A DNA stretch of 64,000 nucleotides, taken from NCBI GenBank assembly GCA_033584155.1, contig CP138355.1, forward strand, positions 62,001-126,000, in the 5' to 3' direction. A program made the translations under genes and the position numbers. Shown one piece after another: positions 1 through 8,600 of the stretch. Within the stretch, counting starts at the first letter, position 1, and every line of letters starts with the position of its first letter. A model generated the notes under the pieces. The model was not told the DNA's origin. It saw only the letters and a list, made by a program, of their open reading frames with translations, and made no database searches. This stretch comes from Candidatus Electrothrix scaldis (GTDB lineage: Bacteria; Desulfobacterota; Desulfobulbia; Desulfobulbales; Desulfobulbaceae).

Positions 1-1011
1 GTACTAATTGATCAGCACAGCAAAAATATTCTGCCCGAGTGGTTGCGTTTTATCAAGGGTGTGGTGGATTCCGAAGATTTGCCGCTGAATATCTCCCGTC
101 AGTCGCTCCAGGATAACGCCCTGGTCATGAAACTGCGCAAAGTTATCACCAAACGCTTCCTCAAGTACATGGCAGAGGAAGCAAAAAAAGACAACGACAA
201 GTATCTGGAGTTTTGGAAGACCTTTGGTTTTTTCCTCAAAGAGGGCGTCACCTCAGATTTTGAATATCAGAAAGAGTTGTCAGCACTGTTGCGCTTTGAA
301 TCATCTGCCACCGAGGCAGGTAACATGACCTCTTTACAGGAATATGTGGACCGAATGAAAGAGGGGCAAGACGAGATCTACTACATCAACGGTCCCAGCA
401 GGGGCGCCATCGAGAATGGTCCCTATGTAGAGATGTTCAAAAAACGGGATATTGAGATCCTCTACACCTTAGAGCCTATTGATGACTTTGTTCTCTCACA
501 CTTAGGCGAGTTTGAGGGTAAGAAACTTCTTTCTGCTGACCGGGCTGACCTTCGCTTGCCGGAAAGCACCGAGAAAAACGATGAGACCCAGGATGACGCA
601 GGTGAGGAGAAACTGGCAGAGGCTGTCCAGACTTCACTCTGTAAATGGATGAAGGAGGTTCTGGGCGATAAGGTCAAGGAAGTAAAATCATCCACCCGCC
701 TGGTGGATAGCCCGGCCATGATCGTTAATGCCGACGCCTACATGACCTCCTCAATGGAGCGTATCCTGGCGGCCCAAGGCAAGAGCGGAAAGGATAATCC
801 GATGATGACCGGAAAAAAAGAAATGGAAATCAACCCGGCCAGCTCATTGATCAAGAAGATGGCAGATCTGCGGAGCAAGGATCAGGACTTTGCCAAGGAG
901 ATAGCAGAACAGATCTATGATAATGCTATGATTCAAGCTGGATTAGTTATTGATCCACAGGAGATGGTGAACCGCAACTATCGCATCCTGGAGCGGATGT
1001 CAGGGCAGTAA
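1..1011 (+). CDS. htpG: HtpG (Hsp90 family chaperone), 3' part
   Basis: The reading frame is open from the first base, so the gene starts upstream of the window and about 336 C-terminal residues are visible. The stretch GVVDSEDLPLNISRQSLQ is the conserved middle-domain motif of bacterial Hsp90. It is followed by the long helical C-terminal dimerisation domain ending in a helix-rich tail. HtpG is a cytosolic ATP-dependent dimeric chaperone; the N-terminal GHKL ATPase domain lies outside the window. A strong hairpin terminator follows directly, so the gene ends its transcription unit. No anomaly is seen in the visible part. Confidence 0.95.
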   Translation, partial: VLIDQHSKNILPEWLRFIKGVVDSEDLPLNISRQSLQDNALVMKLRKVITKRFLKYMAEEAKKDNDKYLEFWKTFGFFLKEGVTSDFEYQKELSALLRFESSATEAGNMTSLQEYVDRMKEGQDEIYYINGPSRGAIENGPYVEMFKKRDIEILYTLEPIDDFVLSHLGEFEGKKLLSADRADLRLPESTEKNDETQDDAGEEKLAEAVQTSLCKWMKEVLGDKVKEVKSSTRLVDSPAMIVNADAYMTSSMERILAAQGKSGKDNPMMTGKKEMEINPASSLIKKMADLRSKDQDFAKEIAEQIYDNAMIQAGLVIDPQEMVNRNYRILERMSGQ

Positions 1012-1028
1012 GAAAGATATCAACCAAG

Positions 1029-1062
1029 AAGGGCACAGCAGAAATGCCGTGCCCTTTTCCTT
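1029..1062 (+). terminator. Rho-independent terminator of htpG
   Basis: An 8-bp stem AAGGGCAC/GTGCCCTT, extended by GCA/TGC around a GAAA loop with one mismatch, is followed by a T-rich run. It lies 18 bases after the htpG stop. Confidence 0.85.
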
Positions 1063-1075
1063 TTGCGACTGTTTT

Positions 1076-1645
1076 TTACGCCCACAACACCGATAAATCA
1101 AAACTAATTTCTGTAAAGGGCGGTAATGAAACGCTCTGGTCATCCTGCAAGGTTTTGAGCAACACCCATTTATTTCCTGATGATTCGGGTTGCAGTTGAT
1201 AGGCCTCCAAGGTTTGCAGATCCGGATCAACCAACCACAGATACTGCACTCCGTAATGGGCATATAAAGGCATCTTCACAGCTCGATCCGTCTTACCGGT
1301 TGAGGGAGAAAGCACCTCGCAGACCCAATCCGGTACACATTCAAACCAGGCGGTTTGCGGCAGTTCCGGCATGCGCGCGCGTTGCCAACCCGCCAGATCA
1401 GGAACCATTACATCGACATCCAGATGAAGCTCTGGTTCGTCAAGAATCCACCAACCTCCGGGACCACCTTGTCCGTGATCATAGGGAGTGACAATCTTTC
1501 CTCCCAATGAGGAAGATGCCCTTGCATGGCGGGGAGCCGGTCTTGGATGGGTTTCTAAAACTCCGTTCAGGATCTCACCCACAATATTTTCAGGCAGGCT
1601 CAACAAATCTTCGTAGACTGCGTAGCGCTTTGCTGCTTCTCCCAT
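1076..1645 (-). CDS. Uma2-family (DUF820) putative endonuclease
   Basis: A 189-residue protein with the layout of the Uma2/DUF820 family, a restriction-endonuclease-like PD-(D/E)XK fold. It has an N-terminal helix (YAVYEDLLSLPEN), an acidic DVDVMVPDLAGW strand carrying the metal-binding Asp, then WVCEVLSPSTGKTDRAVK with the E..S..K-type active site, and YLWLVDPDLQTLEAY. AGGAGG ten bases upstream supports the ATG at 1645. The family is abundant in cyanobacteria and environmental bacteria, often as lone genes, and its role is not settled. It converges on htpG and stands alone. Family assignment is confident, function is not. Confidence 0.85.
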   Translation of the reverse strand: MGEAAKRYAVYEDLLSLPENIVGEILNGVLETHPRPAPRHARASSSLGGKIVTPYDHGQGGPGGWWILDEPELHLDVDVMVPDLAGWQRARMPELPQTAWFECVPDWVCEVLSPSTGKTDRAVKMPLYAHYGVQYLWLVDPDLQTLEAYQLQPESSGNKWVLLKTLQDDQSVSLPPFTEISFDLSVLWA

Positions 1646-1717
1646 AAGGTAAGACCTCCTTATTATGAATACACGATACGGACAGATCTAATTTATACCA
1701 GGCAGATTCACCCAAAG

Positions 1718-2209
1718 TCAGGCGGCCACTTTCATATATTGTTTTTTTGCCAACAATGCCGCCCTCCGTATATAATACTTTGTTACACCGAGATTGACAA
1801 TAAGCTGCGATTTGATCCGGAAAAAAGGGTGCTGAAGGTCAACCACTGTATCATTATTGAAAATACGTTGTACACGTCCTAAAATCTGGCTCAAGGGCAC
1901 CGGGCTATCAAAATATGCGCAGGCATCACCTTTGGTCTGCACATACCATTCATTATGAATACAATATTTTCTGCACATCCGATGAACAAGAGGATTGCCG
2001 TGCTGATCACATGTCAACAAGATATCTCCTATCTTTGGTGGACACCTTTCATCAAACGGCACGATTTCCACGGTTTCACCACCCCTGAGTAAAGGCCGCA
2101 TAGATTTACCAGAGACCTTAATGCGGACAGAGACAGTGCGTTGCAAGAGGAAACATACTAAATCCAGAGCCCCCAGCTCCCGGATACTAATAATCGAAGA
2201 GGTACTCAT
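1718..2209 (-). CDS. S24/S26-like peptidase of the RiPP-like operon
   Basis: A 163-residue protein with a type I signal-peptidase-like core. VSGKSMRPLLRGGE contains the nucleophile serine in the SGxSMxP box, followed by a hydrophobic strand (GDILLTC) and LVHRM, where a His sits at the general-base position as in SipW/ER-type enzymes instead of the usual Lys, then QTKGDACAYFD. The ATG at 2209 is chosen because it forms an ATGA overlap with the stop of the upstream gene; a longer frame to 2254 would run into that gene. It is the last gene of the five-gene set that begins with the PqqD-like gene. In comparable clusters such peptidases are thought to process a leader or exported product; that role here is inferred. 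Confidence 0.75.
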   Translation of the reverse strand: MSTSSIISIRELGALDLVCFLLQRTVSVRIKVSGKSMRPLLRGGETVEIVPFDERCPPKIGDILLTCDQHGNPLVHRMCRKYCIHNEWYVQTKGDACAYFDSPVPLSQILGRVQRIFNNDTVVDLQHPFFRIKSQLIVNLGVTKYYIRRAALLAKKQYMKVAA

Positions 2210-2853
2210 TGTCTCTGGATGCCGCCTGTGATTGCGGGCAAAAACAGGAGCCAATTAAATGGAGCAGAGGAGGAGACAACAACATCATCAACCTGCCACC
2301 ACCAATCAAATGAGGCCGTGTAACGAAAGCGGATACGCACGGAGGACTGTCTGTCTGCTTCCGCACTGAGGTCTATGGTTGCTGTTTTCGGACCACGATC
2401 AGACTGATTCTGCTGCCATACTGTCGTCCAGTTCACTCCATTATTGGTTGAAATTTCCACAGTAAAACTGCTACGGTCTAACTGTTCATAGGCATCGTAT
2501 TTAAAGGAAAGGCTTGTACCGCTTAAATCTGTACAATCAATTACAGGCGTGACAAGTACTGTATCCACACTTGTCTCCGGCCCGCATTCGTCACTGTCAG
2601 CAAGGACAAAGCAACCTTCGTCGTCGTCAGTGTCAGTGCCAGTATGATTTTCATCCAAATCTTGATTGAGTCTCCACTTCCAATCGCAGGAACCAGCCTC
2701 ATGTTCTTCTTCAAGAAGGTCCTGCACTTCCCAATTAACAGGAATCTGGCAAGCGTTATTAAGCCCAAAACCTTCCTCCAGCACCACTGTGCCAGCAAAT
2801 AGATTTGCAGAAGAGATAAACAAAAAAAACACTGCACCAACCAATCTGCTCAT
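2206..2853 (-). CDS. Secreted protein with MAM/adhesin-like beta-sandwich domain
   Basis: A 215-residue protein with a clear signal peptide (hydrophobic GAVFFLFISSANLFA, cleavage likely after LFA). The mature part has the look of the cleaved-adhesin/choice-of-anchor J fold. It opens with EEGFGLNNACQIPVNWEVQD and continues with VTPVIDCTDLSGTSLSFKYDAYEQL, FTVEISTNNGVNWTTVWQQ and FRYTASFDWWWQVDDVVV. The C-terminus ends in a short hydrophobic stretch (FNWLLFLPAI) and a basic tail, possibly a sorting or anchoring signal. AGGGGAAG just upstream decides for the ATG at 2853 over the GTG at 2868. Its stop overlaps the start of the S26-like peptidase gene (ATGA), so it may be a substrate of that enzyme; this is inference. 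Confidence 0.7.
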   Translation of the reverse strand: MSRLVGAVFFLFISSANLFAGTVVLEEGFGLNNACQIPVNWEVQDLLEEEHEAGSCDWKWRLNQDLDENHTGTDTDDDEGCFVLADSDECGPETSVDTVLVTPVIDCTDLSGTSLSFKYDAYEQLDRSSFTVEISTNNGVNWTTVWQQNQSDRGPKTATIDLSAEADRQSSVRIRFRYTASFDWWWQVDDVVVSSSAPFNWLLFLPAITGGIQRQ

Positions 2854-2884
2854 ACTCTTCCCCTTCACTGTTCCAAATTTTCTA

Positions 2885-3817
2885 TTACAACTTCACTGCA
2901 AGCTCTTCCACAGCTTCTACGGCTGTCTGGTCCGGCCTGAAGGCTAACTCAAACATGGGAATATCCTGAATCAAGGATTCGCAGACAGTAAGCCCCTTAT
3001 TTGTCCATTCCTCACTGTACCAAGGGACTGAAACAACTTGAAGAAGCCGATGAAGACCAGCTGAAGGACTCAACTGAGTGATTTGTGTTTCCCCTGCCTG
3101 ACGAAGAAAGACTAAGGCTGAAAGGGGCGCATTTTCATTCCTCGCTATGCTGCCGGTTCCCTGCCAAGGGGTACCCCAGACATTCCATTGCTCGTCAACA
3201 GAGCGGACAACCAGCCGTTCATCGCTGTAGAGTCGATTATTCGGAGAAGCACTCAGCAATTCACTCAGGGTAGATTTTCCTGCTCCTGACGTTCCGGCAA
3301 AGACTATGCCTTTGCCTTGTATGGATCCTCCGCCAGCATGGATTATCAATCCGTGATAATTGATAAAACTATACTGCAGGAGAAAAGCATCGGCTGCGGA
3401 GTTGTAAGGGTTAACGATGAGCGGTTCATCGGAATCTGAATAAAAACAGTAATGAAACCGTGAGAATTGATTATCTGTATTAACCACTAAAAACGGCGTT
3501 TGCGGCTGCTTATTGCAAAAACGAATAAGCTTAAAGCCATTGACAGAAGTCTGTACTCTGAACAATTGAGCTTTGTAAATTACTGACTCTACTGCATTAT
3601 CATACGGACAAACGGCACTTTCCATATTGATATAAATATTTGCCTTTGATGGGCTGGCCGGGCAGACAAAATGCATATATTCTGCTGAACCAGCTTTCAG
3701 TAAAGCAGCGTCAATAACGTGCTCGACGTTTAACGATAACCCACCGATATAACAAGAAAAACGACCTGAATAATTCTGCTCGTTTAACTCTATATCCTTC
3801 TCAAATTTATTTGTCAT
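2885..3817 (-). CDS. HPr-kinase-like ATPase, ScmC-like
   Basis: A 310-residue protein. The N-terminal half is an uncharacterised region. The C-terminal half carries LIIHAGGGSIQGKGIVFAG followed by a Walker A loop GTSGAGKST at about residue 176, then the acidic SDERLVV segment, which is the arrangement of HPr kinase/phosphorylase-like proteins. Members of this family sit beside PqqD-like and radical-SAM genes in RiPP clusters, including the SynChlorMet cassette (ScmC) and lasso peptide clusters where a relative phosphorylates the precursor. The gene begins two bases after the stop of the short-peptide gene, which points to translational coupling and to the peptide as possible substrate. Confidence 0.75.
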   Translation of the reverse strand: MTNKFEKDIELNEQNYSGRFSCYIGGLSLNVEHVIDAALLKAGSAEYMHFVCPASPSKANIYINMESAVCPYDNAVESVIYKAQLFRVQTSVNGFKLIRFCNKQPQTPFLVVNTDNQFSRFHYCFYSDSDEPLIVNPYNSAADAFLLQYSFINYHGLIIHAGGGSIQGKGIVFAGTSGAGKSTLSELLSASPNNRLYSDERLVVRSVDEQWNVWGTPWQGTGSIARNENAPLSALVFLRQAGETQITQLSPSAGLHRLLQVVSVPWYSEEWTNKGLTVCESLIQDIPMFELAFRPDQTAVEAVEELAVKL

Positions 3818-3819
3818 TG

Positions 3820-4020
3820 TCAGGAGGTTGATACTGAGTTACCGGGGGCATCACAACCGTCTGAAATTGGCGCCCCAAGTTTGTCGCACGGACTTAAAAC
3901 TTGATCAGCAAACAATGCAATCGGTATCACCTTTGGTTTTTCATAGGATTTCTTTATCCCTGAGTTTTTTTTACCTTCCTTGCTTATGTTAGCCGTAGCC
4001 GTTTTTTTACTTGCATTCAT
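3820..4020 (-). CDS. Short peptide, candidate RiPP precursor (ScmA-like position)
   Basis: A 66-residue peptide with a Lys-rich N-terminal half, a YEKPKVIPIALFADQVL segment typical of leader regions recognised by PqqD-like domains, and a small C-terminal part (SPCDKLGAPISDGCDAPGNS) with two Cys and several Gly, Asp and Ser. It starts inside the 3' end of the radical-SAM gene (14-base overlap) and is followed after two bases by the HPr-kinase-like gene. Position, size and composition make it the natural substrate of the cluster. No homologous core could be compared, so the modified residues are unknown. Confidence 0.7.
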   Translation of the reverse strand: MNASKKTATANISKEGKKNSGIKKSYEKPKVIPIALFADQVLSPCDKLGAPISDGCDAPGNSVSTS

Positions 4021-5173
4021 TGCTCACCCCTTTCTGTATTTTTTTTATTTCTTTATCGCGATGTTCTGCATATTGACAATAAAAAGAGTCAACCTCTTCA
4101 GGATTGCCAGATGCTAAAGAAAAAATTCCAGGACAAATTGTACATATCCTTCCTCTGTCGGGACAGCTATTACAGGGAAACGAACTAGTTGCTGTGCATT
4201 TCGTAAACTGCTTAAGTCTTCCGTTCCAGCCTGCCTGAATTCCATTCCTGCCAAGAGTCAAGCCATAGGTCTGAACAATCATCAAGCAGGGCTGCAATCT
4301 TCCGTAAGGAGTAACATGAAATGCTGACTTACCAGCACTGCATTGATACAATTTGTTTGGCCGTTTTTTCAGAGGGGCAGACTGTGCCTGTTCAATTAGT
4401 TTCACTGCCACCTCATCAACACTCATATCAACAGCCGCAGCCTGCTCCGGAGGCAATCGGTATTGCAGAGGATCGTGCAAGCTCCTTCCTGTATTACTTT
4501 TTCCGCCGTTGTCATCATTGGGCAAAGCCCCATGTAAAGAACAGTCATGACGAAATTGCAAGCCCATATCTTCAGCCAGCTGCCGCATCGCTGAAAACTC
4601 ATCCACATTCAAAGTCATGACCATAGTCTTGAGGCGGAGCCGTACTTTTGCCTGTCGCAACCGCTCAATTCCCTTCATGCAGGCGGCAAAAGAACCTTTT
4701 TTTTGCGTTATTGCTTCAAAGGTCGGCGCAGTCGCACCGTACAGGGTGATTTCAACCACTCTTGGGGGATATTTGACAAAGGTACGGATAATTTCATCTG
4801 TGATCAAGGTGCCGTTACAGAAAACCGTCACCAACAGGCCGCGACGAACCGCCTGTTGATAAATTCCCAAAAAATCAGGGCGAAGCATAGGATCGCCCCC
4901 GGTGAGATGGAGAAACAGGGTTCCGGCATCCACCATTTCATCAAACAGAGCAAGAACTTTTTCCGTATCCAGCTCCCTATAACGATGTCGATGAATTTCC
5001 TTCTGATCTCCCAGGTAGCAGTGAACACAGCGAAAAGTGCAGCGACGGGTCAGCTCGAAGCAGGCGGCCAAAGGAATTCGAGCCTGAGAAGCCTGAGCAA
5101 AATACCGTTTGATATCACTTTGCTCGGCGGGGCATGAACAAGCCTGGTCCTCTTGTTCTCTCTGTTCTGTCAT
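4007..5173 (-). CDS. Radical SAM/SPASM peptide maturase
   Basis: A 388-residue radical-SAM enzyme. The CxxxCxxC motif is CTFRCVHC at residues 45-52, ligating the SAM-binding 4Fe-4S cluster, followed by HLTGGDPMLRPDF (the GGE-like motif) and a TIM-barrel core. The C-terminus has a SPASM-type Cys array (YQCSAGKS, LQPCLMI, then CNSCPDRGRICTICPG and FYCQY) for auxiliary clusters. Enzymes of this build install thioether, C-C or other crosslinks in ribosomal peptides. The ATG at 5173 follows the PqqD stop by four bases; an in-frame GTG lies at 5176. The gene overlaps the short-peptide gene downstream, consistent with one operon. Confidence 0.88.
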   Translation of the reverse strand: MTEQREQEDQACSCPAEQSDIKRYFAQASQARIPLAACFELTRRCTFRCVHCYLGDQKEIHRHRYRELDTEKVLALFDEMVDAGTLFLHLTGGDPMLRPDFLGIYQQAVRRGLLVTVFCNGTLITDEIIRTFVKYPPRVVEITLYGATAPTFEAITQKKGSFAACMKGIERLRQAKVRLRLKTMVMTLNVDEFSAMRQLAEDMGLQFRHDCSLHGALPNDDNGGKSNTGRSLHDPLQYRLPPEQAAAVDMSVDEVAVKLIEQAQSAPLKKRPNKLYQCSAGKSAFHVTPYGRLQPCLMIVQTYGLTLGRNGIQAGWNGRLKQFTKCTATSSFPCNSCPDRGRICTICPGIFSLASGNPEEVDSFYCQYAEHRDKEIKKIQKGVSNECK

Positions 5174-5177
5174 CACT

Positions 5178-5480
5178 TCAGTTTTCGCCTTCGGATATCA
5201 GCAGTCCGGCTTCAGCCAATCCGGCAGTTATTTCAATAAGGTCCGCTTCAATCACTTCAATAGAAGCATCATATTGCTCTGCCATCTTCCGACCGATGTC
5301 AGATAACGAGCGTTTTCCGTCAAAAGACTGCCAGAGAAATGCTCCGGTATCATTCAGAGAGTAGAGGCTATCCATAGATGCCATCTCGCCGGAAATCGGA
5401 ACCAGCAATGTTTCATCCATCACCTTGCGGGTCACTATATTATCCGCATGTCGAAAGACAGCGGAAGATCGCACATTCAT
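5178..5480 (-). CDS. PqqD-like peptide chaperone
   Basis: A 100-residue protein of the PqqD fold. It shows NDTGAFLWQSFDGKRSLSDIGRKM (the conserved N..G..IW..dG..t) and the helical EVIEADLIEITAGLAEAGLL end. PqqD-like proteins bind leader peptides and present them to radical-SAM enzymes. AAGGTG lies a few bases before the ATG at 5480. First gene of the RiPP-like operon, 131 bases after the end of the giant peptidase gene on the same strand. Confidence 0.88.
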   Translation of the reverse strand: MNVRSSAVFRHADNIVTRKVMDETLLVPISGEMASMDSLYSLNDTGAFLWQSFDGKRSLSDIGRKMAEQYDASIEVIEADLIEITAGLAEAGLLISEGEN

Positions 5481-5510
5481 GTATTCACCTTGAGTCAGTC
5501 GCCCGGAGTA

Positions 5511-5565
5511 GGGGCGAATCCCTGTGTTCGCCCTTGTCTTGTCGGGCAGGCACAGGGGCCTGCCC
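5511..5565. repeat. Double hairpin, REP-like palindromes
   Basis: Two adjacent GC-rich inverted repeats lie in the gap between the giant gene and the PqqD-like gene: GGGCGAA (5512-5518) with TTCGCCC (5527-5533), and GGGCAGGC (5544-5551) with GCCTGCCC (5558-5565). There is no T run on either strand, so it is not a standard terminator. The form is that of dispersed REP-type palindromes. It could attenuate or stabilise the transcript. Confidence 0.6.
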
Positions 5566-5611
5566 CTGCAACATGTAGCGAAAACGGGGAGTTTATTTTT
5601 TGGAAAATCCC

Positions 5612-8600
5612 TTACTGCTTTCCTGGTATCAGCAGAGCTGAATCGCCGAGCAGGTTATAAATGTCAAGAGTGTAGCGTTGTTCTCCCTGCTTGACATTAA
5701 AATAATGCTGTTTGGCCTGAAGAATAGCATCGCCCAGTCTACGTTTTTCCGAGTCAAACAGACCGCTGTAGAATCCTTCTGACAAAATGTCGGCAAGGTA
5801 ATTCCTTGACAGACCGGTTGAGCCGAAAAATCCCACTGCGGCTCCGTCAGCCTTTAACACGGCTGTTTCGCCGAGGCTGTTCATGGGCGGATAACCGAAA
5901 AACCCGGAAGAACAGGCCATGCTGACCATCAGCATGGGTGAACCGACTGGATTCATTTCCTCTATATCGTCAGTAGACAAGAGGACTTTACCGCTTGCGT
6001 AACCGGTAGCTGAACTGTGACCGATGTAATGGAGAATTCCGCCACCCTGCTGCAGATTACTTACAATACTGTCATTAGCTTGGCTGTACCCCAGCGTGTC
6101 AACATCAACACGATCAATCTGGAAATAGTCGGATGCCAAGTCAGTCACTTGATCGGCACTGGCCTGAAAATCACCGGCCCGACTGTCGGACTTATCAGTA
6201 ACCAGCATCATAATATTGCTGTTCTCATGCATAGCCTGTTCATAGGCTATCAATTTACTGATATAGGCATCAAGCTCTGCGCTGTCAATCACCGGAATCC
6301 GGCCTAGAGCGAACTCCGGCACACCGTCATCGCCGACAACATCCGCTGTAGCATTATCACTGGGAAAAAGACCGTCAGGAGTCGAGACCAGCTCTGTCGG
6401 CACCAGAGGTGTCCCGTAGTCAAGATAATCCTTGTAATCAAAGGAACCGTCCCCGATCAGGGTTACATAGCGCGGCGGGTGCGCCCAATGCTCATAAGCA
6501 TAAGCGAGAAAAGTATGCACCGCTTCCGGGGCCGCCGAAGCAGAACTGAATTCATCCCGCACATCCTCAATATCAACAATCATGCTGCTCAAGCCCTGAC
6601 TTTCGCGATGATCCAGCAAGCGTTGTGCGGAACTGAGCAGAGTATTCGGAGCAATAATCAGATAATCAGCACTGTTTTCGGTGCGTTTTAACTGCGAAGG
6701 AACATCGACGGTCAGCTCTTCGGAAACCGTTGAAATGATATTTTCCGTTATAAAATATTCATGTCCCGGTTCAGTGAGCACAGTGACCGTGTACTCGCCA
6801 TCCTGGTTCTTACCGGGCAGCGTTTTCAGTCGCAAAGGATTGTTCGGTTCAGTAACATCGAAAACCAGTACCCTGCTGCTCCTGAATCCTTGCACCGTAA
6901 TACTGTTGTAGCCGGGATCAGTGAAAAACAGTTCTCCGTTGACCGCCTGAAATGTGCGCGGATAATCTATCTCTATGGATTCGAGAAAGATAAACGAGTA
7001 AGCAACACCGTTGTTCAAATGAGAAACGATCTTTATCTCGTTTTCCTGCTCCAGCAGCTCTGCGGGAAATTCAGCCTCGACCTGCCAATCGCCCTGTTCG
7101 GAGGTCTCAACGGTTTCTCCGACAGGAGTTCCGTTCACAGAAAGGGATATTGTATACGGAGCAGCCTGACCGGTCTTCTTGCTTGTTATATTGACCAGAT
7201 TGACCCTGACAACAGCAGTATCCGTGCCGGTTGTATCCGGTGTTTTTACGATATGAACTACGCTGGCATCGTCTCCGTAGGCCAAAAGAGACTCCCAGGC
7301 CCAGAGATCTTTCACAGGCTCTCCGACATTGTAATTAAGCAGATAAAAATACAGAGGAGCTTGATTCTCCTCCACTTCAACATGCGCCGAGTAGGACTGT
7401 GCCGTATCAACACGCTCCTCAGCCTTGCCCGGCGTGTTTTTCATCTTCACGCCCTTTTTGCCCAGCTCAAGCAGATAGATATTCTGAGCAATGTCGTTAC
7501 GCTCAGGTGCCCGGCCATAGAACCAAAGCCCAGAGCCGGTATTTGCCGTAATCACCGGAATAGATTCACCGGCCAGGGTCACTAGGCATTTCTTCGCCTT
7601 CAAATACTGTACAACCTGATTCTCAGAAAACCCGGATGTCGTTGCCAACTCAGTAGCGGTCAGATAAACCAAACCGTCTTTACTGACCGGTATTTTCAGC
7701 GTATCCCCTGTCTTCTTTTTTTCTGCTGCGACCATATTGAGAGAGGACTCGTCTCGGGCAACAAAACGCTTAATTTGTTTCTCGGAAAATTCCTGATGCG
7801 TCAATGTGTACCCTTCTGGGCCGTCGGCGAACATCCGATTATTCGTTAACAGGGGTTGCTCCGCTGTCACCGTGTACGGCCCGGAAATCATCCCTTGATC
7901 AGTCACCGCCACCTCAACCACGCGGTAGGTATAGCTTGAACCGGCTTTTGCCGACTTATCAACATACCGATACGTTCCACCATGCGGCGGAGTCAGCATA
8001 CCGGGCAATAATTTTTTTGTGATTGCCTGATATTTGCCGCTTTGCTCGTTCAGTCGTTCCAGGTGAAAGCCAATCGTGCCGATTTCACTGGCTGTTTTCC
8101 ATTCCAGCACAACCTGATTTTCACTATTCACGTAGGCGTTAAAGGAGCTGACCAAGGCGTAAGTGGGGACAGGGTCATCGTAGCCAAAATCGGCATCAAG
8201 ATAGTCTGTTCCAGCGACAGTTGTTAATGTATGGGAGCCATCCAAGACACCATCCTTGTCAAAGGTCTGAACAAGTGCTCCAAGCACTCCGTTTGTATCG
8301 GTCACAGCGACTGTATATGTACCCTGCGGCAGATCAGGGAACAGGTAATTACCGCTGGAGTCGGTTGTATCCTGAGCAATAATGTTTCCGTCCGCATCTT
8401 TCAGAACAACGGTAACATTTTCAATGCCTGCGTCAGTATTTGAGTTATAAATACGATCACCGATGTCGGAAGTTGTCCCGTCAATATACTTATAGCCGAA
8501 GTCGGCAGTCAGTATTATCTCGCCTGCGGATGTGATCGTGATCGGCGTAGTGGTTTTGCTGTCGCAGGTCGAACATGTCCCTGCTTCATCCGGATCGCCG

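Noticed and set aside
4703-5137. 144-codon plus-strand frame opposite the radical-SAM gene
   Set aside because: Covers the conserved Cys motif region of the opposite strand and has no ribosome binding site or family.
6761-7585. 274-codon plus-strand frame opposite the giant gene
   Set aside because: Shadow frame; composition unusual for protein and no start signal.
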